From an uncultured Polaribacter sp. (lineage in GTDB: Bacteria; Bacteroidota; Bacteroidia; Flavobacteriales; Flavobacteriaceae), in assembly GCF_947500975.1 (NCBI RefSeq), contig NZ_CANMUE010000009.1, forward strand, positions 62,001 to 126,000: a DNA stretch of 64,000 nt. Reading direction: 5' to 3'. The notes below the pieces were generated by a model, which was given only the letters and a program-made list of their open reading frames with translations, was not told the origin of the DNA and ran no database searches. Of this stretch, positions 9,310-17,333 are shown piece by piece; positions within the stretch are counted from its first letter, which is position 1; every line of letters starts with the position of its first letter. Position numbers and translations under genes: made by a program.

Positions 9310-10191
9310 ATGAATCATAAGATGAAAAATAGCATATCAAAAATTTTATTAATTACAGCTTTAGTAGTTAGTTTTAATACACAAGCGCAAGAAGATGATG
9401 ATACTACAAAAAGTAATATTCAAACCTATACGCCTTCTAAACTACTAGACAAAGGTCAGTGGGATGTTAAGTTTTTTAATAATTTATATACAGAAACAAA
9501 AGCCAAGTTTGATGGTGTTAAATTTGATAAAGACAGAGAAAATTATTTTACATCAACTTTAGATGTTTTTACAGGTATTTCAGATAACAATAGATTAAAT
9601 ATTGGTTTGTTATTAGAATATAGATCTAACACAATTAATGGTAAAAGTGCTACTTCTGTTTTTAGTTTTGCAGATGATTTAAGCTCAAGAAACGGTTTGT
9701 CTTCTTTAGCGCCAGCAATAAAATGGCAGCCAATTGAAGGTGTTGGTAATTTCTCAATTCAATCTGCTTTTCATATTCCTATTATAAATAATGAATCTGA
9801 AAATAATGTGTTTTTAGATCAAACTGCATACACTTTTCAGAACAGGTTTTTTTATGATTATACTTTGCCAAGTGGAAATTGGCAATTATTTACAGAGCTA
9901 AATACCGAATATAATTTTGGTGATGAAGCTAGTTTTGCAAATAAAACATTTGTTGTAGCTCCAGGGATTTTTATGAGTTATTTTCCGTCAGATAAATCTA
10001 CTGTTTTAGGTTTTGTGCAACATTCTCAACGTTTTGGAGATTTTACACAAGATTATACTGCTTTGGGTTTTGGAGGTAAATATCAATTAACACAGTTGCT
10101 AAATTTAGAAATTTTATACAGTAAATTTGTACGAGGAAATGATACCGGATTAGGACAAAGTTTTAACATTGGTTTAAGAGCGTTGTTTTAG
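9310..10191 (+). CDS. Predicted outer-membrane beta-barrel protein
   Basis: This 293-residue protein has a signal peptide (ISKILLITALVVSFNTQAQ, cleavage near residue 27). Alternating polar/hydrophobic strands follow, ending in an aromatic residue (FNIGLRALF) as barrel proteins usually do. Motifs such as PAIKWQPIEG and a tyrosine-rich second half resemble the small transporter-like or MetA-type barrels annotated in Bacteroidota. An alternative start exists at 9322 (MKNS). It is the first gene of a rightward run that diverges from the oxidoreductase. The next gene follows after about 26 bases. The substrate is unknown. Confidence 0.7.
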   Translation: MNHKMKNSISKILLITALVVSFNTQAQEDDDTTKSNIQTYTPSKLLDKGQWDVKFFNNLYTETKAKFDGVKFDKDRENYFTSTLDVFTGISDNNRLNIGLLLEYRSNTINGKSATSVFSFADDLSSRNGLSSLAPAIKWQPIEGVGNFSIQSAFHIPIINNESENNVFLDQTAYTFQNRFFYDYTLPSGNWQLFTELNTEYNFGDEASFANKTFVVAPGIFMSYFPSDKSTVLGFVQHSQRFGDFTQDYTALGFGGKYQLTQLLNLEILYSKFVRGNDTGLGQSFNIGLRALF

Positions 10192-10217
10192 TAAATAGTA
10201 GTATTTTTAAGGAATTT

Positions 10218-11219
10218 ATGAAAACAAATAAACTCCTTTTTTTATTGCTATTTTTTTTACAATTTTCATGCAATAGTCAGTCAAAGAAAATTAACGGATT
10301 AAGTTTTGTTGCATCTCCAAAACATATTAATTCTAAACATATTAATCCAGTTTTAAAGGCGCAAAGCAATTATGTTGCATTGATGCCTTTTGGTTTTATT
10401 AAAAAACTATCCTCACCAATAATTAATCATAATACGGATAGACAATGGTTTGGTGAAACTGAAAAAGGCATAGAACAATATGCGGAAAATCTTCAGAAGA
10501 ATGGTATTAGAATTATGGTAAAACCCCATATTTGGGTTTATAATGGAGAGTTTACAGGGTTAATTGAAATGGATTCTGAAAAAGATTGGAAGGTTTTAGA
10601 AGATTCTTATCAAAGTTTTATATTAACCTATGCAAAGTCAGCTCAAAAAATGAAAGCTGAAATATTTTGTATTGGAACAGAATTAGAATACTTTGTAGCA
10701 AAAAGACCAAAATATTGGCAACAACTAATTAAAAAAATTAGAGAAGTATATAAAGGTAAGTTAACCTATGCCTCAAATTGGGACGAATTTAAACGAGTAA
10801 CTTTTTGGGGAGAATTAGATTTTATAGGTGTAGATGCTTACTTTCCTTTAAGTGACGTAAAATCTCCAACTGTAATTGATTTTGAGAATGGATGGCAACC
10901 TCATAAAAAAGAAATTATAGAGATTCAGAAAAGATATAAAAGAAAAGTATTGTTTACTGAATTTGGTTACCGAAGTGTCGATTTTACAGGAAAAAAACCT
11001 TGGGATTTTAATAGAGTTATAGATAATGTAAATTTACAAGCTCAAGTAAATGGTTTACAAGCAATACATAATCAATTTTGGAATGAAGATTGGTTTGCGG
11101 GTGGATTTATTTGGAAATGGTTTATTGATCATGAGGATTCTGGAGGAGAAAACGATAACAGATTTACACCGCAAAATAAACCAGCAGAAGAATTATTAAG
11201 AAAATTATATGCAAATTAA
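10218..11219 (+). CDS. GH113-like glycoside hydrolase, probable lipoprotein
   Basis: This 333-residue protein has a lipoprotein-type leader ending FLQFSC at Cys18. A (beta/alpha)8-type catalytic domain follows, with landmarks of glycoside hydrolase family 113: VKPHIWVYNGEF near residue 101, IGTELEYF with the probable acid/base Glu155, DFIGVDAYFP, and LFTEFGYRS with the probable nucleophile Glu248. GH113 enzymes characterised elsewhere are beta-mannanases. The downstream lipoprotein gene overlaps its last codons. Its neighbours divergently encode a mannan-synthase-like GT2 and a mannosyltransferase-like protein, so trimming or turnover of a self-made glycan is one reading. Feeding on external mannan is another, but no SusC/D pair is present. 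Confidence 0.75.
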   Translation: MKTNKLLFLLLFFLQFSCNSQSKKINGLSFVASPKHINSKHINPVLKAQSNYVALMPFGFIKKLSSPIINHNTDRQWFGETEKGIEQYAENLQKNGIRIMVKPHIWVYNGEFTGLIEMDSEKDWKVLEDSYQSFILTYAKSAQKMKAEIFCIGTELEYFVAKRPKYWQQLIKKIREVYKGKLTYASNWDEFKRVTFWGELDFIGVDAYFPLSDVKSPTVIDFENGWQPHKKEIIEIQKRYKRKVLFTEFGYRSVDFTGKKPWDFNRVIDNVNLQAQVNGLQAIHNQFWNEDWFAGGFIWKWFIDHEDSGGENDNRFTPQNKPAEELLRKLYAN

Positions 11220-11943
11220 AAAGATATTTTTAGCAACTATATTAATTATATTTATCTCATGTTCTGAAGATAATGATATTACCACACCCAGAAACTTACA
11301 AGAGTATTTAGATGTAAATTCAGATAGAGAAATAGACAATGTTATTGCATGTGCCGCAAGTTTAAGTGAAAGTATTTGTTACATTTACTATTATCCTGTT
11401 GATGGTGCTACAGAAATAAGATATTATGAAACTGACGGAACAGATGTAGATGAAACAGATTTTTCTAATTACAGAAGAAGTTTATTAGATAGTGACGATG
11501 TTTTTGATGGAACTTTACAAAAATTTTCTAGATCAGATTCTAATGAAGCATGGAGTATTGTTACCTATTTGACCGATGGTAAATTTCATATTTCAGACCC
11601 AATTCGGTTAAAAAATACAACTAGCGAAACTATTTGGGAAGAAGATGTTACAATTGAATACCCATCAATGTTAACACCTAAGTTTACGTGGTCAGATTAT
11701 GGTATTACAGACAATGTAATTTATTTTCAAGTAATTTCTGATGCAGATGATACTTTTTTATCTGGCACTTACACAACTGATAATTATTTTCAATATTATG
11801 ATACCAGTAATGTTGTTTTAAATATTACTGAGGATACACCAGATGATTTAATAGAAGATGAAGAATACAATTTTACGTTAATGGGGGTTAGTGAAGATAA
11901 TTGGGTAAATTTAATTATTGAACAAACTTTCATAGCTGAATAA
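11209..11943 (+). CDS. Hypothetical surface or periplasmic lipoprotein
   Basis: This 244-residue protein begins with a lipoprotein signal (MQIKKIFLATILIIFISC, Cys18) and an acidic stretch SEDND, the type that favours surface display in Bacteroidota. The mature part is rich in Asp, Glu, Thr and Tyr and looks like a beta-sandwich. I recognise no domain. The start lies inside the end of the GH113-like gene, and the stop overlaps the start of the Omp85-like gene (TAATG), so expression is tightly coupled to both. It could be a partner of the hydrolase or barrel. No function is assigned. Confidence 0.65.
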   Translation: MQIKKIFLATILIIFISCSEDNDITTPRNLQEYLDVNSDREIDNVIACAASLSESICYIYYYPVDGATEIRYYETDGTDVDETDFSNYRRSLLDSDDVFDGTLQKFSRSDSNEAWSIVTYLTDGKFHISDPIRLKNTTSETIWEEDVTIEYPSMLTPKFTWSDYGITDNVIYFQVISDADDTFLSGTYTTDNYFQYYDTSNVVLNITEDTPDDLIEDEEYNFTLMGVSEDNWVNLIIEQTFIAE

Positions 11944-13220
11944 TGAACTTTAAAAGCTCACTGTTTTTTGTCCTTTTTTTACTGATGAGTTTTACAATTT
12001 CATCTCAAGAAAAAATAGTTTCAAAAGTTTTAATTAAAGGAGAAAAAAAAACAAAGCCTCAATTTTTATATAACTTGTTATCTCTTAAAGAAGGGCAGGT
12101 TTTAGATTCTGTAACTTTAGATAAAGATATTGTTTTATTAAAAAGGTTACCCTCAGTTGGTCATGCTTTTTATAAGGTTATACAAAAACGTAATAATTTT
12201 TATGATGTAATAATAACTATCGAAGAGAATATTACAATTAATCCTGAAATAAATTTTTGGACTACAACTAATAATCAATTTGCATATAAATTAGGTTTGT
12301 ATGATTACAATTTTTTAGGAAGAAATATTACTTTAGGGGGATTTTATCAGAATAATGGTTTTGATACCTATGCTATAAATTTTAGAGCTTCAAATTTGTT
12401 TTCAAAAAAATGGGGTTTAGCAATAAATCATCAAAACTGGAAAAGTGAAGAACCACTTTATTTCGAAAATGAGTCTGCCAATTACCTGTACAATAATATA
12501 TCTTTTGAAATTTTGGGTTTATTTCAAATCAATTTAAAAAATGAAATTAATTTTGGTATTAACTTTTTTAATGAGAAATACCAATATTTATCAGGAAATA
12601 TTAGACCTTCAATCCCGCGTTTTTTAGATTTAGATAAAGTACTATTAAAATTTGTCTATTCTTATGATGATTTAGATTATTATTATCAATATACAAGTGG
12701 TTTTAAAAGCGTTTTATTTGCGCAATTTGTAACCTCTAATAATGCTTTTCAAAAAGATTTTTTGATTGCTTGGAACGATTTTTTTTATTTTAAAAGAATA
12801 GGAGAAAAAGCAAATTGGGCAAATAGAGTGCGTTTTGGATTATCATCAAATGAAAATTCTCCTTTTGCACCTTTTGCTATTGACAATAATATTAATTTAA
12901 GGGGTGTTGGAATTTTAGTTGATAGAGGTACTGGAAGTTTTGTTTTAAACTCAGAATATAGATATACACTTTATGATAAAAAATGGTTGGCAATTCAAAC
13001 CAATACTTTTTTAGATTTTGGAACCTGGAGAAAACCTGGAGGAGCATTAAATGATTTTACAAAAAGTGATAACATAAGGGTTTATTCTGGTTTAGGTTTA
13101 CGATTTATCAGTAAAAAAATATACAACGCAACGTTTAGAATTGATTACGGATTTAGAGTTTCTAATAATTCTGGAGAATCTAAAGGTGGTTTTGTTTTTG
13201 GAATCGGTCAATATTTTTAA
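11943..13220 (+). CDS. Omp85/BamA-superfamily outer-membrane protein with a single POTRA-like domain
   Basis: This 425-residue protein has a signal peptide (residues 1-21). One POTRA-like module follows at about residues 22-95 (KVLIKGEKKTKPQFLYNLLS, LDKDIVLLKRLPSVG, YDVIITIEEN). A 16-strand-type barrel comes next, with the Omp85 signature NINLRGVG in the C-terminal part and a final aromatic residue (GIGQYF). BamA itself has five POTRA modules, so this is a reduced homologue of the TamA, TPS or patatin-associated type. It ends a four-gene rightward run. A role in exporting or inserting the neighbouring lipoproteins is possible but unproven. Confidence 0.75.
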   Translation: MNFKSSLFFVLFLLMSFTISSQEKIVSKVLIKGEKKTKPQFLYNLLSLKEGQVLDSVTLDKDIVLLKRLPSVGHAFYKVIQKRNNFYDVIITIEENITINPEINFWTTTNNQFAYKLGLYDYNFLGRNITLGGFYQNNGFDTYAINFRASNLFSKKWGLAINHQNWKSEEPLYFENESANYLYNNISFEILGLFQINLKNEINFGINFFNEKYQYLSGNIRPSIPRFLDLDKVLLKFVYSYDDLDYYYQYTSGFKSVLFAQFVTSNNAFQKDFLIAWNDFFYFKRIGEKANWANRVRFGLSSNENSPFAPFAIDNNINLRGVGILVDRGTGSFVLNSEYRYTLYDKKWLAIQTNTFLDFGTWRKPGGALNDFTKSDNIRVYSGLGLRFISKKIYNATFRIDYGFRVSNNSGESKGGFVFGIGQYF

Positions 13221-13252
13221 AAATATATTACTTCAATTTTTATATAAAATAG

Positions 13253-13260
13253 TAGCTTTG
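13253..13260 (+). promoter_or_regulatory. -7 promoter element for the phosphatase gene
   Basis: TAGCTTTG is an exact match to the Bacteroidota TAnnTTTG element and lies 19 bases before the start codon at 13280. A -33 element is not obvious. Confidence 0.5.
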
Positions 13261-13279
13261 TTTTTATAAAAATAATAAT

Positions 13280-14011
13280 ATGCGAACTTTTGCAATTGGA
13301 GATATTCATGGGGGCTTAAAAGCTTTAATTCAGGTTTTAAATAAATTAGAATTAAAAGATGGTGATAAGATTGTTTTCATGGGCGATTATGTAGATGGTT
13401 GGAGTGAATCTGCCCAGGTTGTACAGTTTTTAATAGAATTAGCCCAAAAGTTTAATTGTATTTTTATTAAAGGAAACCATGATGTTTGGTGTCAAAACTG
13501 GTTAAAAGACTCAAAAGACGTTAATCCATCTTGGTATTTACATGGAGGTAAAGAAACTATGGAAAGTTATCAAGGCTTTTCTGAAGAAGATAAAAAACAA
13601 CATCTTATCTTTTTTCAAAATTTACCATTATATCACATAGATCAAGAGAATAGATTGTTTTTACACGCAGGTTTTACTTCTTTGCATGGTGTAGAAAAAG
13701 AGAAGCATCAAGAATATTTTTACTTAGATAGATCTTTATGGGAAATGCTTATTGTGATGGATAAGTCAATTGAAAAAGATTCTATTTTTTACCCAAAAAG
13801 ACTTCAACATTATAATGAAATTTATATTGGTCATACACCAACAACTAATTATAATAAATCATTACCGGTTAATATTGCAAATGTTTGGAATATTGATACA
13901 GGTGCTGCTTTTAAAGGAAAAGTATCCGCAGTAAATATTGATACAAAAGAGGTTTTTCAAAGTGATAATTTACCAGTATTATATCCAAATGAAAAAGGAA
14001 GAAATAAGTAG
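13280..14011 (+). CDS. Calcineurin-like metallophosphoesterase (PPP-type serine/threonine phosphatase)
   Basis: This 243-residue protein shows the three dinuclear-metal motifs of the PPP family in order: GDIHG at residues 7-11, GDYVDGWS near 35 and GNHDVW near 65. Later histidines (LHAGFT and YIGHTPTTNY) complete the metal site. Bacterial PrpA/PrpB or ApaH-like enzymes of this size act on phosphoproteins or dinucleoside polyphosphates. It appears to be a single gene with its own promoter. The substrate is not predictable here. Confidence 0.88.
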   Translation: MRTFAIGDIHGGLKALIQVLNKLELKDGDKIVFMGDYVDGWSESAQVVQFLIELAQKFNCIFIKGNHDVWCQNWLKDSKDVNPSWYLHGGKETMESYQGFSEEDKKQHLIFFQNLPLYHIDQENRLFLHAGFTSLHGVEKEKHQEYFYLDRSLWEMLIVMDKSIEKDSIFYPKRLQHYNEIYIGHTPTTNYNKSLPVNIANVWNIDTGAAFKGKVSAVNIDTKEVFQSDNLPVLYPNEKGRNK

Positions 14012-14063
14012 AAGTGTTTTTGCAACTTAATTGTGTTAGATGTTTATTTATATAATAAAAACC

Positions 14064-14071
14064 TATTTTTG
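14064..14071 (+). promoter_or_regulatory. -7 promoter element for the crotonase gene
   Basis: TATTTTTG lies 16 bases before the start at 14088. It would drive the crotonase and MOSC genes together. Confidence 0.5.
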
Positions 14072-14087
14072 ATAAAACTTTAATTTT

Positions 14088-14858
14088 ATGACAACTACAA
14101 GAAAAAATGGGAGTTTATTTACCAATATTCAAAATAATATTGCCACTATAGAATTTGGACACCCTGCTAGTAATTCTTTTCCAAGTGAACTGTTAGATAG
14201 GCTAGCAAATGAACTTAATTTGCTTTCTAATAATAATTACATATCAGTTATTATTTTAAAATCTGAAGGAGAAAAAGCATTTTGTGCAGGTGCATCTTTT
14301 AGTGAATTAATGGCTATCACAAATTTAGAAGAAGGTAAGCAGTTTTTTGCTGGTTTTGCAAATGTAATTAATGCAATGAGAACTTGTAGTAAGTTGATTG
14401 TTGGCCGTGTTCAAGGAAAAGTTGTTGGAGGAGGGGTTGGTTTAGTTGCTGCGTGTGATTATGTTTTTGCAACAGAAAAAGCTTCGGTAAAATTATCTGA
14501 GTTATCAATTGGAATAGGACCATTTGTTATTGAACCTGTAGTAAAACGAAAAATTGGTTTGGCTGCTTTGTCAGAATTAACTTTAGATGCAACAAGTTGG
14601 CAAAATGCTTATTGGGCGAAAGATAAAGGATTGTATGCTAAAGTTTTTGAAAATAAAAAAGAGTTAGATAATGAAGTTGAAATATTTGTGCAAAAATTAG
14701 CTTCATACAACCCTGTAGCTCTTTTAGAAATGAAAAAAGTGTTATGGGAAAATACTGATAATTGGAACGAGTTGCTGGCAGAAAGAGCTGCGATTTCTGG
14801 AGAATTAGTTTTATCAGAATTTACAAAAAAAGCATTGGCAAAATTTTCTAAAAAATAA
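14088..14858 (+). CDS. Enoyl-CoA hydratase/isomerase family protein (crotonase fold)
   Basis: This 256-residue protein has the crotonase oxyanion-hole segments CAGASFSEL and GKVVGGGVGLVAACDY. Both glutamates used by hydratases appear to be kept, in FATEKAS and LSELSIG. Family members hydrate or isomerise acyl-CoA esters in fatty-acid, phenylacetate or amino-acid breakdown. The normal length and absence of an extra domain argue against a multifunctional FadJ. It is followed after 4 bases by a MOSC gene, which gives no metabolic clue. The exact acyl-CoA is unknown. Confidence 0.85.
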   Translation: MTTTRKNGSLFTNIQNNIATIEFGHPASNSFPSELLDRLANELNLLSNNNYISVIILKSEGEKAFCAGASFSELMAITNLEEGKQFFAGFANVINAMRTCSKLIVGRVQGKVVGGGVGLVAACDYVFATEKASVKLSELSIGIGPFVIEPVVKRKIGLAALSELTLDATSWQNAYWAKDKGLYAKVFENKKELDNEVEIFVQKLASYNPVALLEMKKVLWENTDNWNELLAERAAISGELVLSEFTKKALAKFSKK

Positions 14859-14862
14859 TTTT

Positions 14863-15429
14863 ATGAAGATTGTTTCTACAAATATTGGTAAACGGCAAGA
14901 AGTCGTTTGGGAGAATAAAACATTTGAAACAGGTATTTTTAAATACTCAGTACAAAATCCAATTTTTTTAGATGTAGAAGATGTTAGAGGAGATGCAATT
15001 TGTAATAGAGAAGATCATGGAGGAGTATTGCAAGCTATATATGGATATTCTTTGAAACATTATGAATTTTGGAAACCAAAGTTTCCGAATTTAGATTGGA
15101 AATTTGGAATTTTTGGAGAAAACTTAACCATTGATGATATAGATGAAACTAAGATTCATGTAGGTGATACTTTTAAAGTAGGTAATGCTGTTTTAGAAGC
15201 AACTTTGCAAAGAAATCCGTGTTATAAGTTAGGAATTCGTTTTGAAGATATGACTATTATAAAACAATTTTGGAATACAACCATGTGTGGTGTTTATTTT
15301 AAAGTTATAAAAACTGGTTTTGTAAAAGTTAATGATGATTTTATTCAAATAAAAAATTGTTCAGAAAATCCAACAATTGCAGATCTATATACAAATGAGA
15401 AAATAGAGAAAGGAATAAAACAAAACTAA
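14863..15429 (+). CDS. MOSC-domain protein (YiiM-like)
   Basis: This 188-residue protein matches the stand-alone MOSC family. GENLTIDDI sits in the middle, and QRNPCYKLG carries the conserved Cys that can bind sulfur or the molybdenum cofactor. YiiM-type proteins reduce N-hydroxylated compounds with Mo-cofactor or act in sulfur transfer. Two other molybdopterin genes, moaD and moaE, occur about 24 kb away, so the cofactor is probably made in this organism. It shares a promoter with the crotonase gene upstream. Confidence 0.85.
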   Translation: MKIVSTNIGKRQEVVWENKTFETGIFKYSVQNPIFLDVEDVRGDAICNREDHGGVLQAIYGYSLKHYEFWKPKFPNLDWKFGIFGENLTIDDIDETKIHVGDTFKVGNAVLEATLQRNPCYKLGIRFEDMTIIKQFWNTTMCGVYFKVIKTGFVKVNDDFIQIKNCSENPTIADLYTNEKIEKGIKQN

Positions 15430-15620
15430 AATTATAAATTGTTTTATTTGATAAAATATCTTGCTTTCTTAGACTATTTTTGTTCTGCTTTAACAAATAA
15501 ATTCTTTTAGAAAAGGAATTATTTTTTAATAAATCACACTATTTTAACAAATTAATAACCAAAATTTAAACTATTTTAAAAAAAATATAATTTTAGAACC
15601 TTTTTTTTAAAGAAAAAATA

Positions 15621-15706
15621 TATATTTGAGGCGTGATTTTTAATTAAGTCACACTTTTTCTTTTTCATAGCAATTTTCCCGCTCAATTTATTGAGTGGGT
15701 TTTTTT
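15621..15706 (+). ncRNA. Candidate small RNA transcription unit
   Basis: An exact -7 box (TATATTTG, 15621-15628) is followed about 50 bases later by an intrinsic terminator. The predicted transcript would be about 75 nucleotides, from near 15632 to 15706. Its 5' part can form a small imperfect hairpin (CGTGA with TCACA-like bases near 15632-15654). A C/U-rich linker and then the terminator stem follow. No start codon, ribosome-binding site or frame is convincing. The alternative is a leftover terminator of the upstream MOSC transcript, although it lies 250 bases past that gene. Confidence 0.35.
15678..15706 (+). terminator. Intrinsic terminator
   Basis: The stem CCCGCTCAA/TTGAGTGGG (one G-T pair) has a TTTA loop and is followed by seven T residues. 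The high GC content of the stem base stands out against the AT-rich surroundings. Confidence 0.75.
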
Positions 15707-15761
15707 ATGCAGTTTATAAACAAAATAGAGTTATTTCTATGGTAAATTCATATTTATAAAA

Positions 15762-15769
15762 TATCTTTG
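15762..15769 (+). promoter_or_regulatory. -7 promoter element for ctaB
   Basis: TATCTTTG matches TAnnTTTG exactly and ends 18 bases before the ctaB ATG, implying a very short leader. Confidence 0.55.
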
Positions 15770-15787
15770 CATTCGAATTAAGATTGA

Positions 15788-16690
15788 ATGAATTCAACAG
15801 TAATATCAGATACAAAAAACTCCATGAATACAATAGTATCAGACTTAAAGCAGCTTACCAAAGTTGGGTTGTCTTTGAGTGTTGTTTTTTCTTCTGTTGC
15901 CGGATATTTATTAGCTGTTGATGTCATAAATTTTACAACATTATCTTTATTAGCTATTGGTGGTTTTTTTATGGTTGGTGCATCAAATGCATTTAATCAA
16001 ATTATAGAAAAAGACACAGATTCATTAATGCTTCGTACTAAAAACAGACCATTACCTACAGGGAGAATGTCTGTAAATGTTGCAATGTCTATTGCTATTC
16101 TTTTTACTTTATTAGGAATTTCAATTTTATATAGCATTAATCCTAAAACAGCTTTATTTGGTGCTATTTCTATTTTTTTATATACAAGTGCATATACGCC
16201 ATTAAAGGCCGTAACACCATTAGCTGTTTTTGTTGGCGCAATTCCTGGAGCAATTCCATTTATGTTAGGTTGGGTTGCAGCTACAAATGAATTTGGAATA
16301 GAGGCTGGGTTTTTATTTATGATTCAGTTTTTTTGGCAATTTCCACATTTTTGGGCAATAGGTTGGTTGCAATTTGAAGAATATAAAAAAGCAGGCTTTA
16401 ATATGTTACCAATGAATACTAAAGATAAAGCAGCGGTAAAGCAAATTATTTTTTACACATTAATAATGATTTTGGTTTCTATAGCACCTGTTTTAAAAGT
16501 CTCAGGTACATTTTATATTCATCCATTAACAGCCGCTATTGTAGCTTTATTGGGGGTGGTAATGTTATATTATGCAGTAGTTTTACATAGAACAGAAAAA
16601 AATACAGATGCCAGAAAACTAATGTTATCAAGTGTTTTATATATAACTGTAATACAAATTGTATATGTAGTTGATAAATTTTTACATTAA
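15788..16690 (+). CDS. ctaB: Haem O synthase (protohaem IX farnesyltransferase)
   Basis: This 300-residue UbiA-family membrane protein has about nine helices. Two Asp-rich prenyl-diphosphate sites stand out. The first is NAFNQIIEKDTDSLMLRTKNRP-like in the second loop, where N, D and R residues are conserved. The second is near WQFPHFWAIGW, the CtaB/CyoE signature. The enzyme adds farnesyl to haem B to give haem O, the precursor of haem A for cytochrome oxidase. It heads the oxidase-assembly run, and the next gene begins 1 base after its stop. The haem A synthase gene ctaA lies separately at 40006-41022. Confidence 0.95.
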   Translation: MNSTVISDTKNSMNTIVSDLKQLTKVGLSLSVVFSSVAGYLLAVDVINFTTLSLLAIGGFFMVGASNAFNQIIEKDTDSLMLRTKNRPLPTGRMSVNVAMSIAILFTLLGISILYSINPKTALFGAISIFLYTSAYTPLKAVTPLAVFVGAIPGAIPFMLGWVAATNEFGIEAGFLFMIQFFWQFPHFWAIGWLQFEEYKKAGFNMLPMNTKDKAAVKQIIFYTLIMILVSIAPVLKVSGTFYIHPLTAAIVALLGVVMLYYAVVLHRTEKNTDARKLMLSSVLYITVIQIVYVVDKFLH

Positions 16691-16691
16691 A

Positions 16692-17279
16692 ATGATAAAC
16701 GAACAAACATTACAACAAGAATTAACTATAGCTAAAAAGAAATCGGCAAAACCAATGTTGTGGGTTTCTATGATTAGTATGGTTATGTTTTTTGCAGGAC
16801 TTACTAGTGCTTATGTAATTAGTATGAAACGAGATGACTGGGTTGCTTTTGATTTACCTCAGGCATTTTACATTAGTACTGTTTTAATTATTGCTAGTAG
16901 TATTACTTTCTTTTTATCGCAAAGATTTTTAAAACAAAATAGAAGACAAATATCTTTAATTTTTGTAGTTGTAACTTTGCTTTTAGGCGTTGGTTTTATT
17001 TGGCAACAATATGTAGGGTTTAATCAACTAAAAAGTGTAGGGTTATTTTTTACAGGACCAGAAAGTACTGTGTCAACATCTTTTATAATAGGAATTACTT
17101 TTATGCATGTTTTGCACTTGCTTGCAGGCTTAATTGTAATTTTGGTTGTAATTTATAATCATTTTAAATACAAGTACAAACCAAATGATATGCTAGGCTT
17201 TGAACTAGGCGCAATCTTTTGGCATTTTGTAGATATATTATGGATTTATCTATTTTTCTTTTTCTATTTTATTAGATGA
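16692..17279 (+). CDS. Haem-copper oxidase subunit III family protein (short paralogue)
   Basis: This 195-residue protein has five membrane helices of the COX3 fold. The conserved His and Glu-rich helix ends are seen in FMHVLHLLAGLIV and FWHFVDILWIYLF. I chose the ATG at 16692 rather than the upstream TTG at 16671, because the latter would overlap ctaB and the protein then starts MINEQTLQQ. It is the first of two adjacent subunit III genes. The second is longer. Bacteroidota oxidases often carry such a pair. Subunits I and II are not in this window. Confidence 0.9.
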   Translation: MINEQTLQQELTIAKKKSAKPMLWVSMISMVMFFAGLTSAYVISMKRDDWVAFDLPQAFYISTVLIIASSITFFLSQRFLKQNRRQISLIFVVVTLLLGVGFIWQQYVGFNQLKSVGLFFTGPESTVSTSFIIGITFMHVLHLLAGLIVILVVIYNHFKYKYKPNDMLGFELGAIFWHFVDILWIYLFFFFYFIR

Positions 17280-17333
17280 TGAAAAATAGTTATTTTTGGC
17301 AAACTATTAAATAATTAATTTATAGAATAATTT

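Larger units (their letters stand above)
15430..15787 (+). other. 358-base intergenic region upstream of ctaB
   Basis: No protein-coding frame is credible here. The first 170 bases are very AT-rich with no clear element. A TATATTTG promoter-like box follows at 15621-15628, then a short structured stretch, then a strong hairpin terminator at 15678-15706. The ctaB promoter box TATCTTTG lies at 15762-15769. Promoter plus terminator without a gene between them suggests a short untranslated RNA, listed separately. Confidence 0.6.

Noticed and set aside
16671..16691. Upstream TTG start for the short subunit III gene
   Set aside because: It would overlap ctaB, and the residues added are not family-like. 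The ATG at 16692 gives the normal N-terminus.
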